In this document: positions 7,873-16,821 of the stretch, one piece after another
How positions within the stretch are numbered: position 1 is the first letter of the stretch
Layout of the letters: each line of letters begins with the position of its first letter
NCBI GenBank assembly: GCA_902787755.1
Contig: CADAHL010000010.1
Coordinates: forward strand, 41,788-105,787
DNA: 64,000 nt
Direction: 5' to 3'
DNA from: Oscillospiraceae bacterium
GTDB lineage: Bacteria > Bacillota > Clostridia > Oscillospirales > Oscillospiraceae
Notes under the pieces: generated by a model
What the model was told of the DNA's origin: nothing
The model's database searches: none
What the model saw: only the letters and a program-made list of their open reading frames with translations
Translations under genes and position numbers: made by a program

Positions 7873-9228
7873 TCAGTAGATATCCTGAACGGTAAATTCG
7901 CCCTCACCTTTCAAATAGCAGTTGAAGAAATCCAGCACCAGAGAGTTGACGATGGTCATGGTCTCTTCCGTGCCGCGTTCACCGCTGCCCAGCAGCTTCC
8001 CCAGCGTGGGAGAAAGCAGAGGCAGATCGGTAAAGTCCATGTGCTCGGTATCCCGGATCCCGGCGCGGAAGCCCTTCTCGGCTCCGCTGATCACGGTCGT
8101 ATTGGGATAGGCATAACCCTGGGCTGTATACTCCAATTGGTCATTATACGATTCCCAGTTGTTCAAATCAAGCACCGGGAGGGGGTACTTTTCGTAGTTG
8201 ACCGCAAGCTCCCCGTTTTCCACTGCCAGGTATTCTCCCAGCATGGTCCCGTCCAGATCGATGACAGCGGTAATATCGTCCCGCTCCCGGCCCACCTGCA
8301 CCGAGGTAGCCCCGCCCATGGAGTGGCCCATCAGGCCGATTTTGGAGACGTCGGTCCTGGCCAGCGCCGCGAGGACGGCGTCCCGGTTCTTTTCGGGGAT
8401 AAACCAGCTCTCGTCCGGCTGTCCGCCCGCGGCGGCCTTGATCTCGTCCAGGGCAAAGCTCATATCCGGCACCCGCAGACCCATCCAGTCCCGGTACAGC
8501 TCCAGCTGCCGCTGTTTGTCGGTTCCACTGTTCAGGTTCAGAGCGGTATTGATGAAGTCCATATCCACCAGCACCGTCTGCCCTTCCGTATCCTCCGTGA
8601 AGAAGGCGTGGTGGGGATGATCCAGCGCCGCGACCACGTAGCCGTTGCTGGCCAGCTCCATATAGGTAGAGGTGTTGCTCTGATAGTACCCAAAAGCCCC
8701 GTGGGAGAAGACCACCAGGGGGAAGCGCTCGCCCGGAGCGGCGTCGGCGGGATAGTAGAAGTGCACCGGCACCTCCCGGAAGCTGCCGTCCTGCTCAAAG
8801 GGGTCGGTCCGGCTGCTGTCGATCAGGATCGCGGAGCTCTCCCCGATCTCATGGTTGCCCGTCACCGGCAGGCCTTTGTAGCCGGTGAAAATAAAAGCCG
8901 GGAGCAGCAGCAGCGCGCAGGCAAAGATACACAGTATGCAGCCTGCGACGGCGCCGCCGGCCTTCTTCACGCCGTCCTCCTTGTTTCTTCCAATCAGCCA
9001 GGACAGCCCGGCGATGATGCAGAGGATCACAAGGAAACCCAGCACGGGCACAAAGCGCCACTTCTGACCGGCAGAGGTCAGCAAATGCAGAAGGATCAGC
9101 GCGATCTCAGCGCCCCGGACCACCAGCCGGTCCCGGCGCCAGATTTTCTTCTCGGGACGGTTCCGGCAGGTCCTTACGGCCAGCGCGATCTCCAGAACAG
9201 CAAGTACAAGCAAAGCGGTGATTCCCAT
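7873..9228 (-). CDS. Membrane-anchored alpha/beta hydrolase (PAF-acetylhydrolase/dienelactone hydrolase type)
   Basis: A 451-residue serine hydrolase. Residues 1-120 contain about four hydrophobic helices; the catalytic domain begins near VPVHFYYPADAAPGERFPLVVFSHG (oxyanion region FSHGAFG). The nucleophile elbow is GHSMGG, with an acid residue likely in the VIDLDGTM region and a histidine in RDTEHMDFTDLPLLSP. The catalytic part is predicted outside the membrane on the extracytoplasmic side. It leads a three-gene operon with LytTR and DUF3021. Substrate unknown; lipase/esterase activity is inferred from the fold. Confidence 0.8.
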   Translation of the reverse strand: MGITALLVLAVLEIALAVRTCRNRPEKKIWRRDRLVVRGAEIALILLHLLTSAGQKWRFVPVLGFLVILCIIAGLSWLIGRNKEDGVKKAGGAVAGCILCIFACALLLLPAFIFTGYKGLPVTGNHEIGESSAILIDSSRTDPFEQDGSFREVPVHFYYPADAAPGERFPLVVFSHGAFGYYQSNTSTYMELASNGYVVAALDHPHHAFFTEDTEGQTVLVDMDFINTALNLNSGTDKQRQLELYRDWMGLRVPDMSFALDEIKAAAGGQPDESWFIPEKNRDAVLAALARTDVSKIGLMGHSMGGATSVQVGRERDDITAVIDLDGTMLGEYLAVENGELAVNYEKYPLPVLDLNNWESYNDQLEYTAQGYAYPNTTVISGAEKGFRAGIRDTEHMDFTDLPLLSPTLGKLLGSGERGTEETMTIVNSLVLDFFNCYLKGEGEFTVQDIY

Positions 9229-9345
9229 ATTGATAGCCTTCCTTTCTCTTGGAATGGCTCCAGTGTATCCTTTCTTCTCCGCTTTTCAAGGGTTTCGGGG
9301 CCAAGATGCATTTTCCGGCCGCAAGATGCACCGGACATGACAGAA

Positions 9346-9372
9346 CCGCTCTCCGGAAACTCCGGAGAGCGG
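9346..9372 (-). terminator. Hairpin terminator after trxA
   Basis: 12-bp perfect stem CCGCTCTCCGGA with a 3-base loop, 22 bp after the trxA stop. The T-run on the minus strand is weak (TTCTGT). Confidence 0.6.
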
Positions 9373-9393
9373 CTTCGTGCGTTCAGAATGGAT

Positions 9394-9705
9394 TCAGTTC
9401 AGCAGGGCCTCGATGGCGGCCTTGGGGATGACGCCGATGGACTTGTTGACGACTTCGCCGTTCTTGAAGACCATCAGGGTGGGGATGCTGGCGATGCCGT
9501 ACTTGACGCTCAGCTCCGGCTCCTCGTCCACGTCGATCTTACCGACCTTGATCTTGCCCTCCTGCTCCTCGGCGATCTTGGCAATGGTGGGGGCCAGCAT
9601 GCGGCAGGGACCGCACCAGGTCGCCCAGAAATCCACCAGGACGGGGATCTCGGACTGCAGAACCTCTTTCTCGAAATTGTCCTCGGACAGAATAATCTCA
9701 GCCAT
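9394..9705 (-). CDS. trxA: Thioredoxin
   Basis: Cytoplasmic disulfide reductant, 103 residues, full family length. The active site WCGPC is at residues 30-34 after VLVDFWAT, and the cis-proline loop is seen in [16 protein letters not shown]. It is transcribed away from the Rrf2/Fe-S genes, with a roughly 210-bp shared intergenic region. Confidence 0.96.
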   Translation of the reverse strand: MAEIILSEDNFEKEVLQSEIPVLVDFWATWCGPCRMLAPTIAKIAEEQEGKIKVGKIDVDEEPELSVKYGIASIPTLMVFKNGEVVNKSIGVIPKAAIEALLN

Positions 9706-9862
9706 AGTATTGCTCCTTTCGGTTTTCCTTCGGCTGTCCGGCAGCCGAATCTATTTTGCACAATCAAATCCTACCATATTCCCCGGGAATTTGCAAGAGC
9801 TAACCGCCCGGCCTCCGTCCTCCGCCGGCAGCTTTCAAAATTTATTTCCATTCCCCTCTTTA

Positions 9863-9885
9863 ATTCCTACTAACTTTATGGTATA
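9863..9885 (+). promoter_or_regulatory. Candidate Rrf2/IscR-type operator upstream of the rrf2 gene
   Basis: A 23-bp imperfect palindrome with half-sites ATTCCTAC and, inverted, ATACCAT. Its length and half-site pattern (ATnCCnA) match the better palindrome in front of nifS (10362-10384). It lies about 32 bp before the rrf2 start, so autoregulation is inferred. Confidence 0.5.
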
Positions 9886-9916
9886 TTGAATTGCGAGCAA
9901 GAAAGGGGGTCATCCT

Positions 9917-10339
9917 TTGAATGTGACCAGTCGCGGGCGCTACGCCCTGCGTGTGATGCTGGATCTGGCCCAGCACCCGGAAGACGGCTATGTATCCCTG
10001 AAAACCGTGGCGGAACGGCAGGACATTTCCATGAAGTACCTGGAGGCCATTGTGTGCAGCCTGAAAAAAGCGGAGCTCGTGGAGAGCTCCCGGGGCAAGG
10101 AGGGCGGATACCGCCTGGTGAAATCCCCTGCCGAGTACACCGTGGGCGAGATCCTGCGCTGCCTGGAGGATAACCTGGCTCCCGTGGCCTGTATTCGGGA
10201 AGATGGGGTCCACTGCGACCAGGCCGCCGGCTGCATGACCCTGCCCATGTGGCGGGAGCTGGACGAGATCACCAACGCCTATCTGGACCGGGTGTCCCTC
10301 CAGGATCTAATCACGGGAGACAAGTGGAAAAGCCATTGA
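9917..10339 (+). CDS. iscR: Rrf2 family transcription regulator, IscR-like
   Basis: Winged-helix regulator of 140 residues that probably senses Fe-S status for the desulfurase/scaffold genes next door. The opening TSRGRYALRVMLDLA and the recognition-helix region ISMKYLEAIVCSLKKAELVES and GKEGGYRL are typical of Rrf2. Three cysteines at 92, 100 and 106 match the Fe-S ligand arrangement of IscR-type proteins (spacing 7 then 5). The start is TTG at 9917, 6 bases after AAAGGGGGT; a GTG at 9923 is the alternative. Confidence 0.9.
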   Translation: MNVTSRGRYALRVMLDLAQHPEDGYVSLKTVAERQDISMKYLEAIVCSLKKAELVESSRGKEGGYRLVKSPAEYTVGEILRCLEDNLAPVACIREDGVHCDQAAGCMTLPMWRELDEITNAYLDRVSLQDLITGDKWKSH

Positions 10340-10384
10340 CAATCCGGAAAGCTGTGATATAATTCCCATTGAATTGATAGGAAT
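10336..10384 (+). promoter_or_regulatory. nifS promoter with overlapping palindromic operator
   Basis: TTGACA (10336-10341) overlaps the rrf2 stop codon, and TATAAT (10358-10363) follows at a 16-bp spacing. A 23-bp palindrome (10362-10384; arms ATTCCnAT and ATnGGAAT around a 7-bp centre) starts inside the -10 box. This is the position expected for repression by the upstream Rrf2 protein. Confidence 0.68.
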
Positions 10385-10406
10385 ATAAAGAAAGGAACGA
10401 CATTCT

Positions 10407-11594
10407 ATGTTTGTATATGCCGACAACGCGGCGACGACCCAGGTGAGCAAGACCGCTCTGGACGCCATGCTCCCCTACCTGACCGAGATCTACGGCAACC
10501 CCTCCAGCCTGTACTCCTTTGCCCAGAAGGCCACTGAGGCGCTCCAGGAGGCCCGTGAGACCGTGGCCGCCTGCCTGAACGCCGATCCCCGGGAGATCTA
10601 CTTCACCTCCGGCGGCTCCGAGGCCGACAACCAGGCCATCGTCTCCGCCGCCCGTCTGGGCGCCCGGAAAGGCAAAAAGCACCTGATCTCCACCAAGTTC
10701 GAGCATCATGCCGTGCTGCACACCCTGGCCCGTCTGGAGAAGGAGGGCTTCGAGGTCACGCTTCTGGACGTGCATGAGGACGGTGTGGTCCGTCTGGAGG
10801 ATCTGGAGGCCGCCATCCGCGAGGATACGGCCCTGGTCACCATCATGTTCGCCAACAATGAGATCGGCACCGTGCAGCCCATCGCCGAGATCGGCGCTCT
10901 GTGCCGGGCCAGAAAGATCCCCTTCCACACCGACGCCGTCCAGGCCGCCGGCCACATGGCCATCGACGTGAAGGCCATGAACATTGATATGCTCTCCATC
11001 TCCGGCCACAAGTTCCACGCGCCCAAGGGCGTAGGCGCGCTGTACGCCAGAAAGGGCATGGTCCTGACCAACATCATCGAGGGCGGCGCCCAGGAACGGG
11101 GCAAGCGCGCCGGCACCGAGAACGTGGCCGGGATCGTGGCCATGGCCGCGGCTCTGAAGGAATCCTGCGTTCATATGGAGGAAAACACCGCCAAGATCAT
11201 CCCCATGCGGGACAAGCTCTTCGCGGAACTGAGCAAGATCCCCCACAGCAAAATCAACGGCAGTCTGGAGCATCACGTGCCCGGCACGGTGAACATGTGC
11301 TTTGAGGGCATTGAGGGCGAGAGCCTGCTGCTGATGCTGGACGACGCGGGCATCTGCGCCTCCTCCGGTTCGGCCTGCACCTCCGGCTCCCTGGATCCCA
11401 GCCATGTGCTGCTGGCCATCGGACTGCCCCACGAGGTGGCCCACGGCTCCCTGAGGCTCTCCATCGGCGAGTACAATACCATGGACCAGATCGACCACAT
11501 CATCGCCACCGTTCCCGGCATCGTACAGTATCTGCGCAACATGTCCCCCGTCTGGGACGAGCTGCAGAAGGGCGAACGCCCCCACCTAATCTAA
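10407..11594 (+). CDS. nifS: Cysteine desulfurase, NifS/IscS type
   Basis: PLP enzyme that takes sulfur from cysteine for Fe-S cluster assembly, 395 residues. It opens with [11 protein letters not shown], has the PLP lysine at K202 in [12 protein letters not shown], and the sulfur-accepting loop [17 protein letters not shown] with Cys324. The insert-containing loop is that of group I (NifS/IscS) enzymes. It has its own promoter after rrf2 and is followed 36 bp later by the IscU-type scaffold. Confidence 0.95.
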   Translation: MFVYADNAATTQVSKTALDAMLPYLTEIYGNPSSLYSFAQKATEALQEARETVAACLNADPREIYFTSGGSEADNQAIVSAARLGARKGKKHLISTKFEHHAVLHTLARLEKEGFEVTLLDVHEDGVVRLEDLEAAIREDTALVTIMFANNEIGTVQPIAEIGALCRARKIPFHTDAVQAAGHMAIDVKAMNIDMLSISGHKFHAPKGVGALYARKGMVLTNIIEGGAQERGKRAGTENVAGIVAMAAALKESCVHMEENTAKIIPMRDKLFAELSKIPHSKINGSLEHHVPGTVNMCFEGIEGESLLLMLDDAGICASSGSACTSGSLDPSHVLLAIGLPHEVAHGSLRLSIGEYNTMDQIDHIIATVPGIVQYLRNMSPVWDELQKGERPHLI

Positions 11595-11630
11595 GTCTAC
11601 AGCTTTGAATATATAACTGGAGGTAATCTC

Positions 11631-12077
11631 ATGGCTCTCTATAGTGAAAAAGTAATGGACCATTTCCGCAATCCCCGGAACGTGGGCAAGATCGACGACG
11701 CCGACGGCGTGGGTGAAGTGGGCAACGCCAAATGCGGCGATATCATGCGCATGTATATCAAGGTGGACGACAACGGCGTCATCACCGACTGCAAGTTCAA
11801 TACCTTCGGCTGCGGCAGCGCCATCGCCACCAGCTCCATGGCCACCGAAATGATCATCGGCAAAACGGTGGAGGAGGCTCTGGACCTTTCGAACAAGGCC
11901 GTGGTCGAGGCTCTGGACGGGCTGCCGGTGCACAAGCTGCACTGCAGCGTTCTGGCCGAGCAGGCCGTGCGCGCCGCTGTCAAGGACTACTACGACCGCC
12001 GCGGCATCTCCTACGATCCCGAACTGTTCAAGGACATGGATGAGGAAGAGCTGCATCATCACGTCGGTCTGGACTAA
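11631..12077 (+). CDS. nifU: Fe-S cluster scaffold, NifU N-terminal/IscU type
   Basis: Scaffold protein that receives sulfur from the upstream desulfurase, 148 residues. The three cluster ligands are Cys35 in GNAKCGD, Cys61 in NTFGCGSAIATSS and Cys105 in KLHCSVLAEQA. The protein ends with an acidic, His-containing tail DEEELHHHVGLD. Only the IscU-like domain is present; there is no NifU C-terminal domain. A strong terminator follows. Confidence 0.95.
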   Translation: MALYSEKVMDHFRNPRNVGKIDDADGVGEVGNAKCGDIMRMYIKVDDNGVITDCKFNTFGCGSAIATSSMATEMIIGKTVEEALDLSNKAVVEALDGLPVHKLHCSVLAEQAVRAAVKDYYDRRGISYDPELFKDMDEEELHHHVGLD

Positions 12078-12101
12078 AGCGCCGTCTCAAATCGGAATAG
12101 C

Positions 12102-12136
12102 AAAAGCCCCGCGGTTTCCCTGCCGCGGGGCTTTTT
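12102..12136 (+). terminator. Intrinsic terminator after nifU
   Basis: 13-bp perfect stem AAAAGCCCCGCGG with an 8-base loop and a T5 tail, 25 bp after the stop codon. Confidence 0.92.
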
Positions 12137-12197
12137 GTTATTCTGCACAATTTTTCTTTGATCGATTCTACACAAATGCTAAATTCTAACCAATCTA

Positions 12198-12226
12198 TTG
12201 ATTTTGAACCCTTGGGGCAGTAAAAT
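12198..12226 (+). promoter_or_regulatory. Promoter of the 2-hydroxyacyl-CoA dehydratase-like genes
   Basis: TTGATT (12198-12203) and TAAAAT (12221-12226) at 17-bp spacing in an AT-rich stretch between the nifU terminator and the ATG at 12320. No other element was recognised in this 180-bp gap. Confidence 0.5.
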
Positions 12227-12319
12227 AGGTTCAGCGTTTTACGCCCGTTTGTGACCGCTTTTTTGGGGAACGGCACAGTTCAGGGCAGTTCTGAAAAGAT
12301 TGGGGGAATCAACAAAACC

Positions 12320-13519
12320 ATGAGGGATTTGAAGCATCTGATCTACTTTGAAAACCTCCTGCGGGAGGCCAGCAACCCGCTGATCGCACAGGCCAAAGAA
12401 GAGGGCAAGGTCTGTATCGCCTATACCTGCGAGAACGTTCCCGAGCCGCTGCTCAATCTGCCCGGCACCTTTTCCATCCGTCTCTCCGCGCCCAATACCG
12501 GCTCCATGGATATCGCCACCTACTACATGACGAACCTTCTCTGCGAGCCCAGCCGGGCCCTGCTGGAGCGTGCGATCGAAGGCGGCTTCAATTTTGCCGA
12601 CTGCGTCATTACGCCCGACGGCTGCACCATGATCAACCGCTCCGTCGAGAACATGGAGCTTCTTCACACCATGGGCGAGGGCAATCCCAGGTTCTTCCAC
12701 GAATATATGGAGATCGCCTTCAAGAACACCGAGAGCGACGTTCAGCTGGCGGTCCTTCAGTGCACCAACCACATCCTCACTCCCCTGCGGGAGAAATACG
12801 GCATCGACGTTTCCGACGCCGCCATTCGTCAGGCCGTGGCCGACCACAACAAGCTCTGCCGTCTGATCCGGGCGATCGGCGACTTCCGCAAGGAGGAGCA
12901 CCCCCGCATCACCGGCTATGAGTTTCACGTTCTGTGTCTGGCTACCTACGTCTGTCCCTCCTATCTGGTCATCGACAAGCTGGAGGAGACGCTGGAAGAG
13001 CTGAAGACCCGGGAGCCCGAGGAGAAAACCGCCCGGGCCAGAGTCCTGGTCGTAGGCTCCGAAGTGGACGACAGCGGCTTTATCAAGCTCATTGAGGAGC
13101 AGGGCGCCTTCGTCTGCTGCGACCGCTTCTGCTTCGGCTCCTATCCCGGCCGGGTGGAGATCGAGCTCAACGACGAGGAAGACGCGCTGACCCAGGTCTG
13201 CCGCCACTACATCCAGCACTGCCAGTGTCCGCGTATGATGAGCATGGACAAGGTCTACGGCCGCAAAGCCTATGTGGCGGAGCTGGCCAAGGAGTACCAT
13301 GCCGACGGCATTATCTATGAGCAGGTGAAGTTCTGCGACCCCTGGGCCTACGAGAGAACGCTGGGCTCCTCCATGCTGCACCTGGACTACGGCTTCCCCG
13401 TGCTCTCTGTGGACCGGCCTTACAACATCGCTTCCTCCTCCGGCCAGATGCGCACCCGGGTGCAAGCCTTCGTGGAGAGCATCGAGATCAAGAAGATTCA
13501 GAGAGGTGAGAAAGCATGA
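12320..13519 (+). CDS. 2-hydroxyacyl-CoA dehydratase/benzoyl-CoA reductase family subunit (HgdB/BcrC type)
   Basis: A 399-residue subunit of the family of radical 2-hydroxyacyl-CoA dehydratases and benzoyl-CoA reductases. Family features are ITPDGCTMINR in the first half, a QGAFVCCDRFCFGSY stretch, and the C-terminal EQVKFCDPWAYER motif with the cluster-ligand cysteine. The ATG at 12320 has GGGGGAA upstream; the frame is open upstream to 12251 but no site supports a longer start. It overlaps the next gene (ATGA at 13516). No activator ATPase (HgdC/BadF type) is encoded nearby, so the reaction is not certain. Confidence 0.85.
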   Translation: MRDLKHLIYFENLLREASNPLIAQAKEEGKVCIAYTCENVPEPLLNLPGTFSIRLSAPNTGSMDIATYYMTNLLCEPSRALLERAIEGGFNFADCVITPDGCTMINRSVENMELLHTMGEGNPRFFHEYMEIAFKNTESDVQLAVLQCTNHILTPLREKYGIDVSDAAIRQAVADHNKLCRLIRAIGDFRKEEHPRITGYEFHVLCLATYVCPSYLVIDKLEETLEELKTREPEEKTARARVLVVGSEVDDSGFIKLIEEQGAFVCCDRFCFGSYPGRVEIELNDEEDALTQVCRHYIQHCQCPRMMSMDKVYGRKAYVAELAKEYHADGIIYEQVKFCDPWAYERTLGSSMLHLDYGFPVLSVDRPYNIASSSGQMRTRVQAFVESIEIKKIQRGEKA

Positions 13520-15056
13520 AGACTGTGGAAAAGGTCGTCAATCCCGTCAAGCGCGCCGGCGAGCAGTCTCCCGGCAAGATCTATGACGAAAAGCTGAAGG
13601 TCCGGGCCCGCCGGGAATGGCGCGGCGTAAAGGACACCTTCTATGACTATACCCGCTGGCTGTACCTGATGTTCGTTCTGGCCCGCTTTATCGTGGTCCC
13701 CCGGAACATCAAGGGCTTCTTCCGCTACCGCTGGATGATGAGCTACCTCTTCGTCCCCCACGGCATGGACAAATTCACCATCGGCCTGAGAAACGAGGCT
13801 CTGCGCATCGCCCACACCTCCTTTAACTTCGTGATCGCCGACGTGACCCAGGCCATCGCCAACTGCTTCCGCGGCGACCGCCGGGTGGGCAACGACAAGG
13901 CCTACTCCGACAAGTGCGTCATCACCGACGAGAACTCCATGGTCACCTTCATGATGCATGATGGGCTTCGACACCAAGAAGGTCCACACCATTCTCCGCG
14001 AAGTGCCCACCATGTTCGCCTCCAACATCTTCCATCAGTTCAACGTCATGCACTATCTGGATATCGCCCAGCAGTACGGCATCCCCGGCGACGTGTGTCC
14101 CATGCCCGAGGCCGAGGCCGGCATCTCCATCGACGACGACTTCTGTGTTCTGGGCTGCTGCGCCGTACAGAACAACACCACCTGCGACGGCTCTCTGATG
14201 GGCAACGGCATCATTGCCAAGCGCCTGGAACGGGAGTACGGGATCCCCACTTTCCAGCTGGCCACTCCCCTGCGCCACAAGGAGCCGGACGTCATGGAAT
14301 ACGCCGCGGGCGAAATCAAGAAGGCCATCGCCTTCGTCGAGGAGCACACCGGCGAGAAGTGGGACTGGGACGTGTATTTCAAGGCCGCCAAGCGCGTCAA
14401 CGACGCCACCCGCTGCCGTATCGCCCAGATGGAGATCAACTCCACCCCCTATCCCCAGTTCTTCGGCGCCGCCTTCAGCCTGTACAACGACACCAACTAC
14501 ATGGGCAACTCCGGCCGCAACGCCGACTTCGTCACCATCGACCACAAGCTGCTTGACCTGGCCCAGAAGGGCTACGCCGCCAAGCGTATGTACGCCAAAG
14601 AGTACCGCCACCGCGCCATCGTCTGGGGCGTGCAGCCGCAGTATGTCATCGACATGCTCTACTGGTTGGTCCAGTGCTGGGGCGTGGTGCCTCTGACCGA
14701 TATGCTCTCCGTCATCAACACCGATATGATCGCCGAGGAGGACACTCCGGAAAACCGGGAACAGGCCTACCGCGACATGGCCATGCTGAACATGGAGATG
14801 ATCATGCGCAACCACACCCACGGCGGCTACAAGGTGCTGCTGGACGATCTGTGGGAGCTGTATGCACGGCTTCTTCGAGGAGCAGGCCCGGGAGCGCGGC
14901 ATCCATATCATGTGGGTCTCCCACGACCTGTGTGATCCCCGGGTGTTTACGCGCCAGGCCATCCGCGATCAGGTCAACTCCTACATGCGCACCGTCATGC
15001 GGGAGGAGCCCCTGGATCCCTCCCTGGAGAACATCCCCGACAACGAGGCATACTAA
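13516..15056 (+). pseudogene. 2-hydroxyacyl-CoA dehydratase family second subunit, interrupted by two frameshifts
   Basis: Three consecutive open frames make one continuous protein of about 512 residues of the same dehydratase family. Frame 1 runs from ATG 13516 to about 13956, frame 2 to about 14860, and frame 3 from about 14862 to the stop at 15056. Each junction is restored by removing one base (C at 13957, T at 14861). Protein and codon style are even throughout, with DDFCVLGCCAVQNNTTCDGSLMGN and MWVSHDLCDPR in later frames. Both indels lie in ATGCA contexts. Either the gene is recently inactivated, the sequence has two errors, or decoding is unusual. Neighbouring genes show no similar damage. 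Confidence 0.8.
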
Positions 15057-15074
15057 GAAAAGGAGACGTCGTTC

Positions 15075-15242
15075 ATGGCTAAATTTCTGAAACTCCCCCT
15101 CTATGCGCTGCTGGCCGTTCTGGGGTTCTTTGTAGTCACCTTTACCATCTACTTCTTCAATCTGGATATGAAAGGCCTGGCCCTGCTGGCCCCCCTGCTG
15201 GAGAAGTGGTACGATCATCTGGAGCATAAGCAGTATATCTGA
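15075..15242 (+). CDS. 55-residue membrane protein after the dehydratase genes
   Basis: A short gene with AAAAGGAGACG upstream of ATG 15075. It encodes one transmembrane helix (about residues 8-28, PLYALLAVLGFFVVTFTIYF), a loop, and a charged C-terminal end EKWYDHLEHKQYI. It starts 18 bp after the dehydratase stop and ends just before the operon terminator, so it is the last gene of that operon. The family is not recognised. A role in tethering or assisting the dehydratase is only a guess from position. Confidence 0.72.
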   Translation: MAKFLKLPLYALLAVLGFFVVTFTIYFFNLDMKGLALLAPLLEKWYDHLEHKQYI

Positions 15243-15253
15243 GCGTCACAAAG

Positions 15254-15296
15254 AACGCGGGCTGTGGAGAAAGACCTCCCCAGCCCGCGTTTTTTC
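15254..15296 (+). terminator. Intrinsic terminator after the dehydratase operon
   Basis: 11-bp stem AACGCGGGCTG/CAGCCCGCGTT with an inner GGAG/CTCC pairing, followed by T6. Confidence 0.88.
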
Positions 15297-15313
15297 TATT
15301 CTTTTTCTCCGGC

Positions 15314-16705
15314 TCAGCCGACCAGATTCCTCACCCAGAGCCGGCGTCTGACCAGCACAAAGCCCAGAGCGCACTTGACCAGATTCAGGCTCTCCACGGC
15401 GATATACATGGGCAGGATGGGCAGGGCCGTAAAGCGGGAGAGGACGAAGGCCAGCGGGATGCACAGCACCCAGGTGAACAGGCTGTCAAACACGAAGGTA
15501 ATGATCGTCTTGCCGCCGGAACGGAGGGTGAAATAACAGGCGTTGGCATAGGAATTCATGGGCATCAGGCAGGCGCCCACCAGCAGCAGCTGCACCGCCA
15601 GCTTCTTGACGCCGTCGGTCGTGTTGTATACCTGCGGCACCAGCGGCGCCAGCAGCGCCATAGCCAGGCCCACCACAATGCTCAGCACCACGGAGAAGGC
15701 GATCAGCTTCCGGTCCTCGTCCACCGCCCGTTCCGTATCTCCGGAGCCCAGGATCTGTCCCACCAGGATGCCGATGGCGTTGCCGGTGGCAATGAAGGCA
15801 CAGAAGAACAGGCTGGAGATCGTGGTAGAGATGTTGAAGGCGGAGACCACCTCCAAACCGCGTAGGGAGTAGCACTGGTTCAGCGTCGTCATGCCGCCGG
15901 ACCAGAGGACCTCGTTGAGCAGCAGCGGCGCGCTCATCACCGCGACCTTTTTCAGCAGGTCTCCCGGCACCCTCAGGCTTTGGTACAGGCCGGGGATGAA
16001 GGAACACCGCTCCCGGTGGCTGTGGGCCCAGAACACCACGATGAAGCACTCCACAAAGCGGGACAGGACCGTAGCCACAGCGGCTCCCACCACACCCAGA
16101 GCCGGCGCTCCGAGCTTACCGAAGATCAGGATATAGTTGAACACCAGATTCACAAACACCGCCGTGATCCCGGCCTTCATGGGCAGCATGGTCTCCCCGG
16201 TCTCCCGAAGCGTGCTGGTATAGACCTGGCACAGCGCAAAGGGCAGCGTCTGGATCAGCATCACAGCCAGATACTCCCTGCCGTAATGCAGAGTCGCCTC
16301 CAGGTCCAGGTCTTCCTCCCCGGCGTGTAAAAACAGCCCGATCAGGCGGTCCCCAAGGCCAAGCAGGATCGCCAGCGCCAGTCCGACCACAAGGAGGCCG
16401 AACCAGAGCTTCAGACGCATGGTGTTGCGCACGCCCTCCTTGTCGCCCTTCCCGTAAAACTGGGCGGTAAAGATCCCCGCTCCGGCCAGGCCGCCGAAAA
16501 TGCAGAGGTTAAACACAAAGAACAGCTGATTGACAATGGCAACGCCGGACATGGGCTCCGTGCCAACCTGGCCAACCATAATGTTGTCCAGGAGACTGAC
16601 AAAGTTCGTGATCAGATTTTGAATCAGGATCGGCAGCAATACCGTGAACAGTCTGTGATAGAAGGCCCGGTCCCCGATATATCGTCTCAGATTCAAAGCG
16701 CTCAC
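15314..16705 (-). CDS. MATE family efflux transporter
   Basis: Multidrug and toxin extrusion type antiporter with 12 predicted helices in 463 residues. The N-terminal LLPILIQNLITNFVSLLDNIMVGQVG and the middle repeat MSAPLLLNEVLWSGGMTTLNQCYSL are the paired MATE domain openings. It is transcribed as a single gene, divergent from the small membrane protein at 16822. Exported compound unknown. Confidence 0.92.
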   Translation of the reverse strand: MSALNLRRYIGDRAFYHRLFTVLLPILIQNLITNFVSLLDNIMVGQVGTEPMSGVAIVNQLFFVFNLCIFGGLAGAGIFTAQFYGKGDKEGVRNTMRLKLWFGLLVVGLALAILLGLGDRLIGLFLHAGEEDLDLEATLHYGREYLAVMLIQTLPFALCQVYTSTLRETGETMLPMKAGITAVFVNLVFNYILIFGKLGAPALGVVGAAVATVLSRFVECFIVVFWAHSHRERCSFIPGLYQSLRVPGDLLKKVAVMSAPLLLNEVLWSGGMTTLNQCYSLRGLEVVSAFNISTTISSLFFCAFIATGNAIGILVGQILGSGDTERAVDEDRKLIAFSVVLSIVVGLAMALLAPLVPQVYNTTDGVKKLAVQLLLVGACLMPMNSYANACYFTLRSGGKTIITFVFDSLFTWVLCIPLAFVLSRFTALPILPMYIAVESLNLVKCALGFVLVRRRLWVRNLVG

Positions 16706-16767
16706 CTCCGCTTTCGGCGTATTCTACACGATGGCGGCGGAAAAAGCAAGTCCCGGCACGGTTTTCC

Positions 16768-16797
16768 TTGGACAAGGCCGCCGTAAAATGCTATAAT
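16768..16797 (+). promoter_or_regulatory. Promoter of the Pr6Pr-like gene
   Basis: TTGGAC (16768-16773) and TATAAT (16792-16797), 18-bp spacer, 25 bp before the ATG at 16822. Confidence 0.65.
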
Positions 16798-16821
16798 GAT
16801 CATCGGATTGGAGGTTATTTT

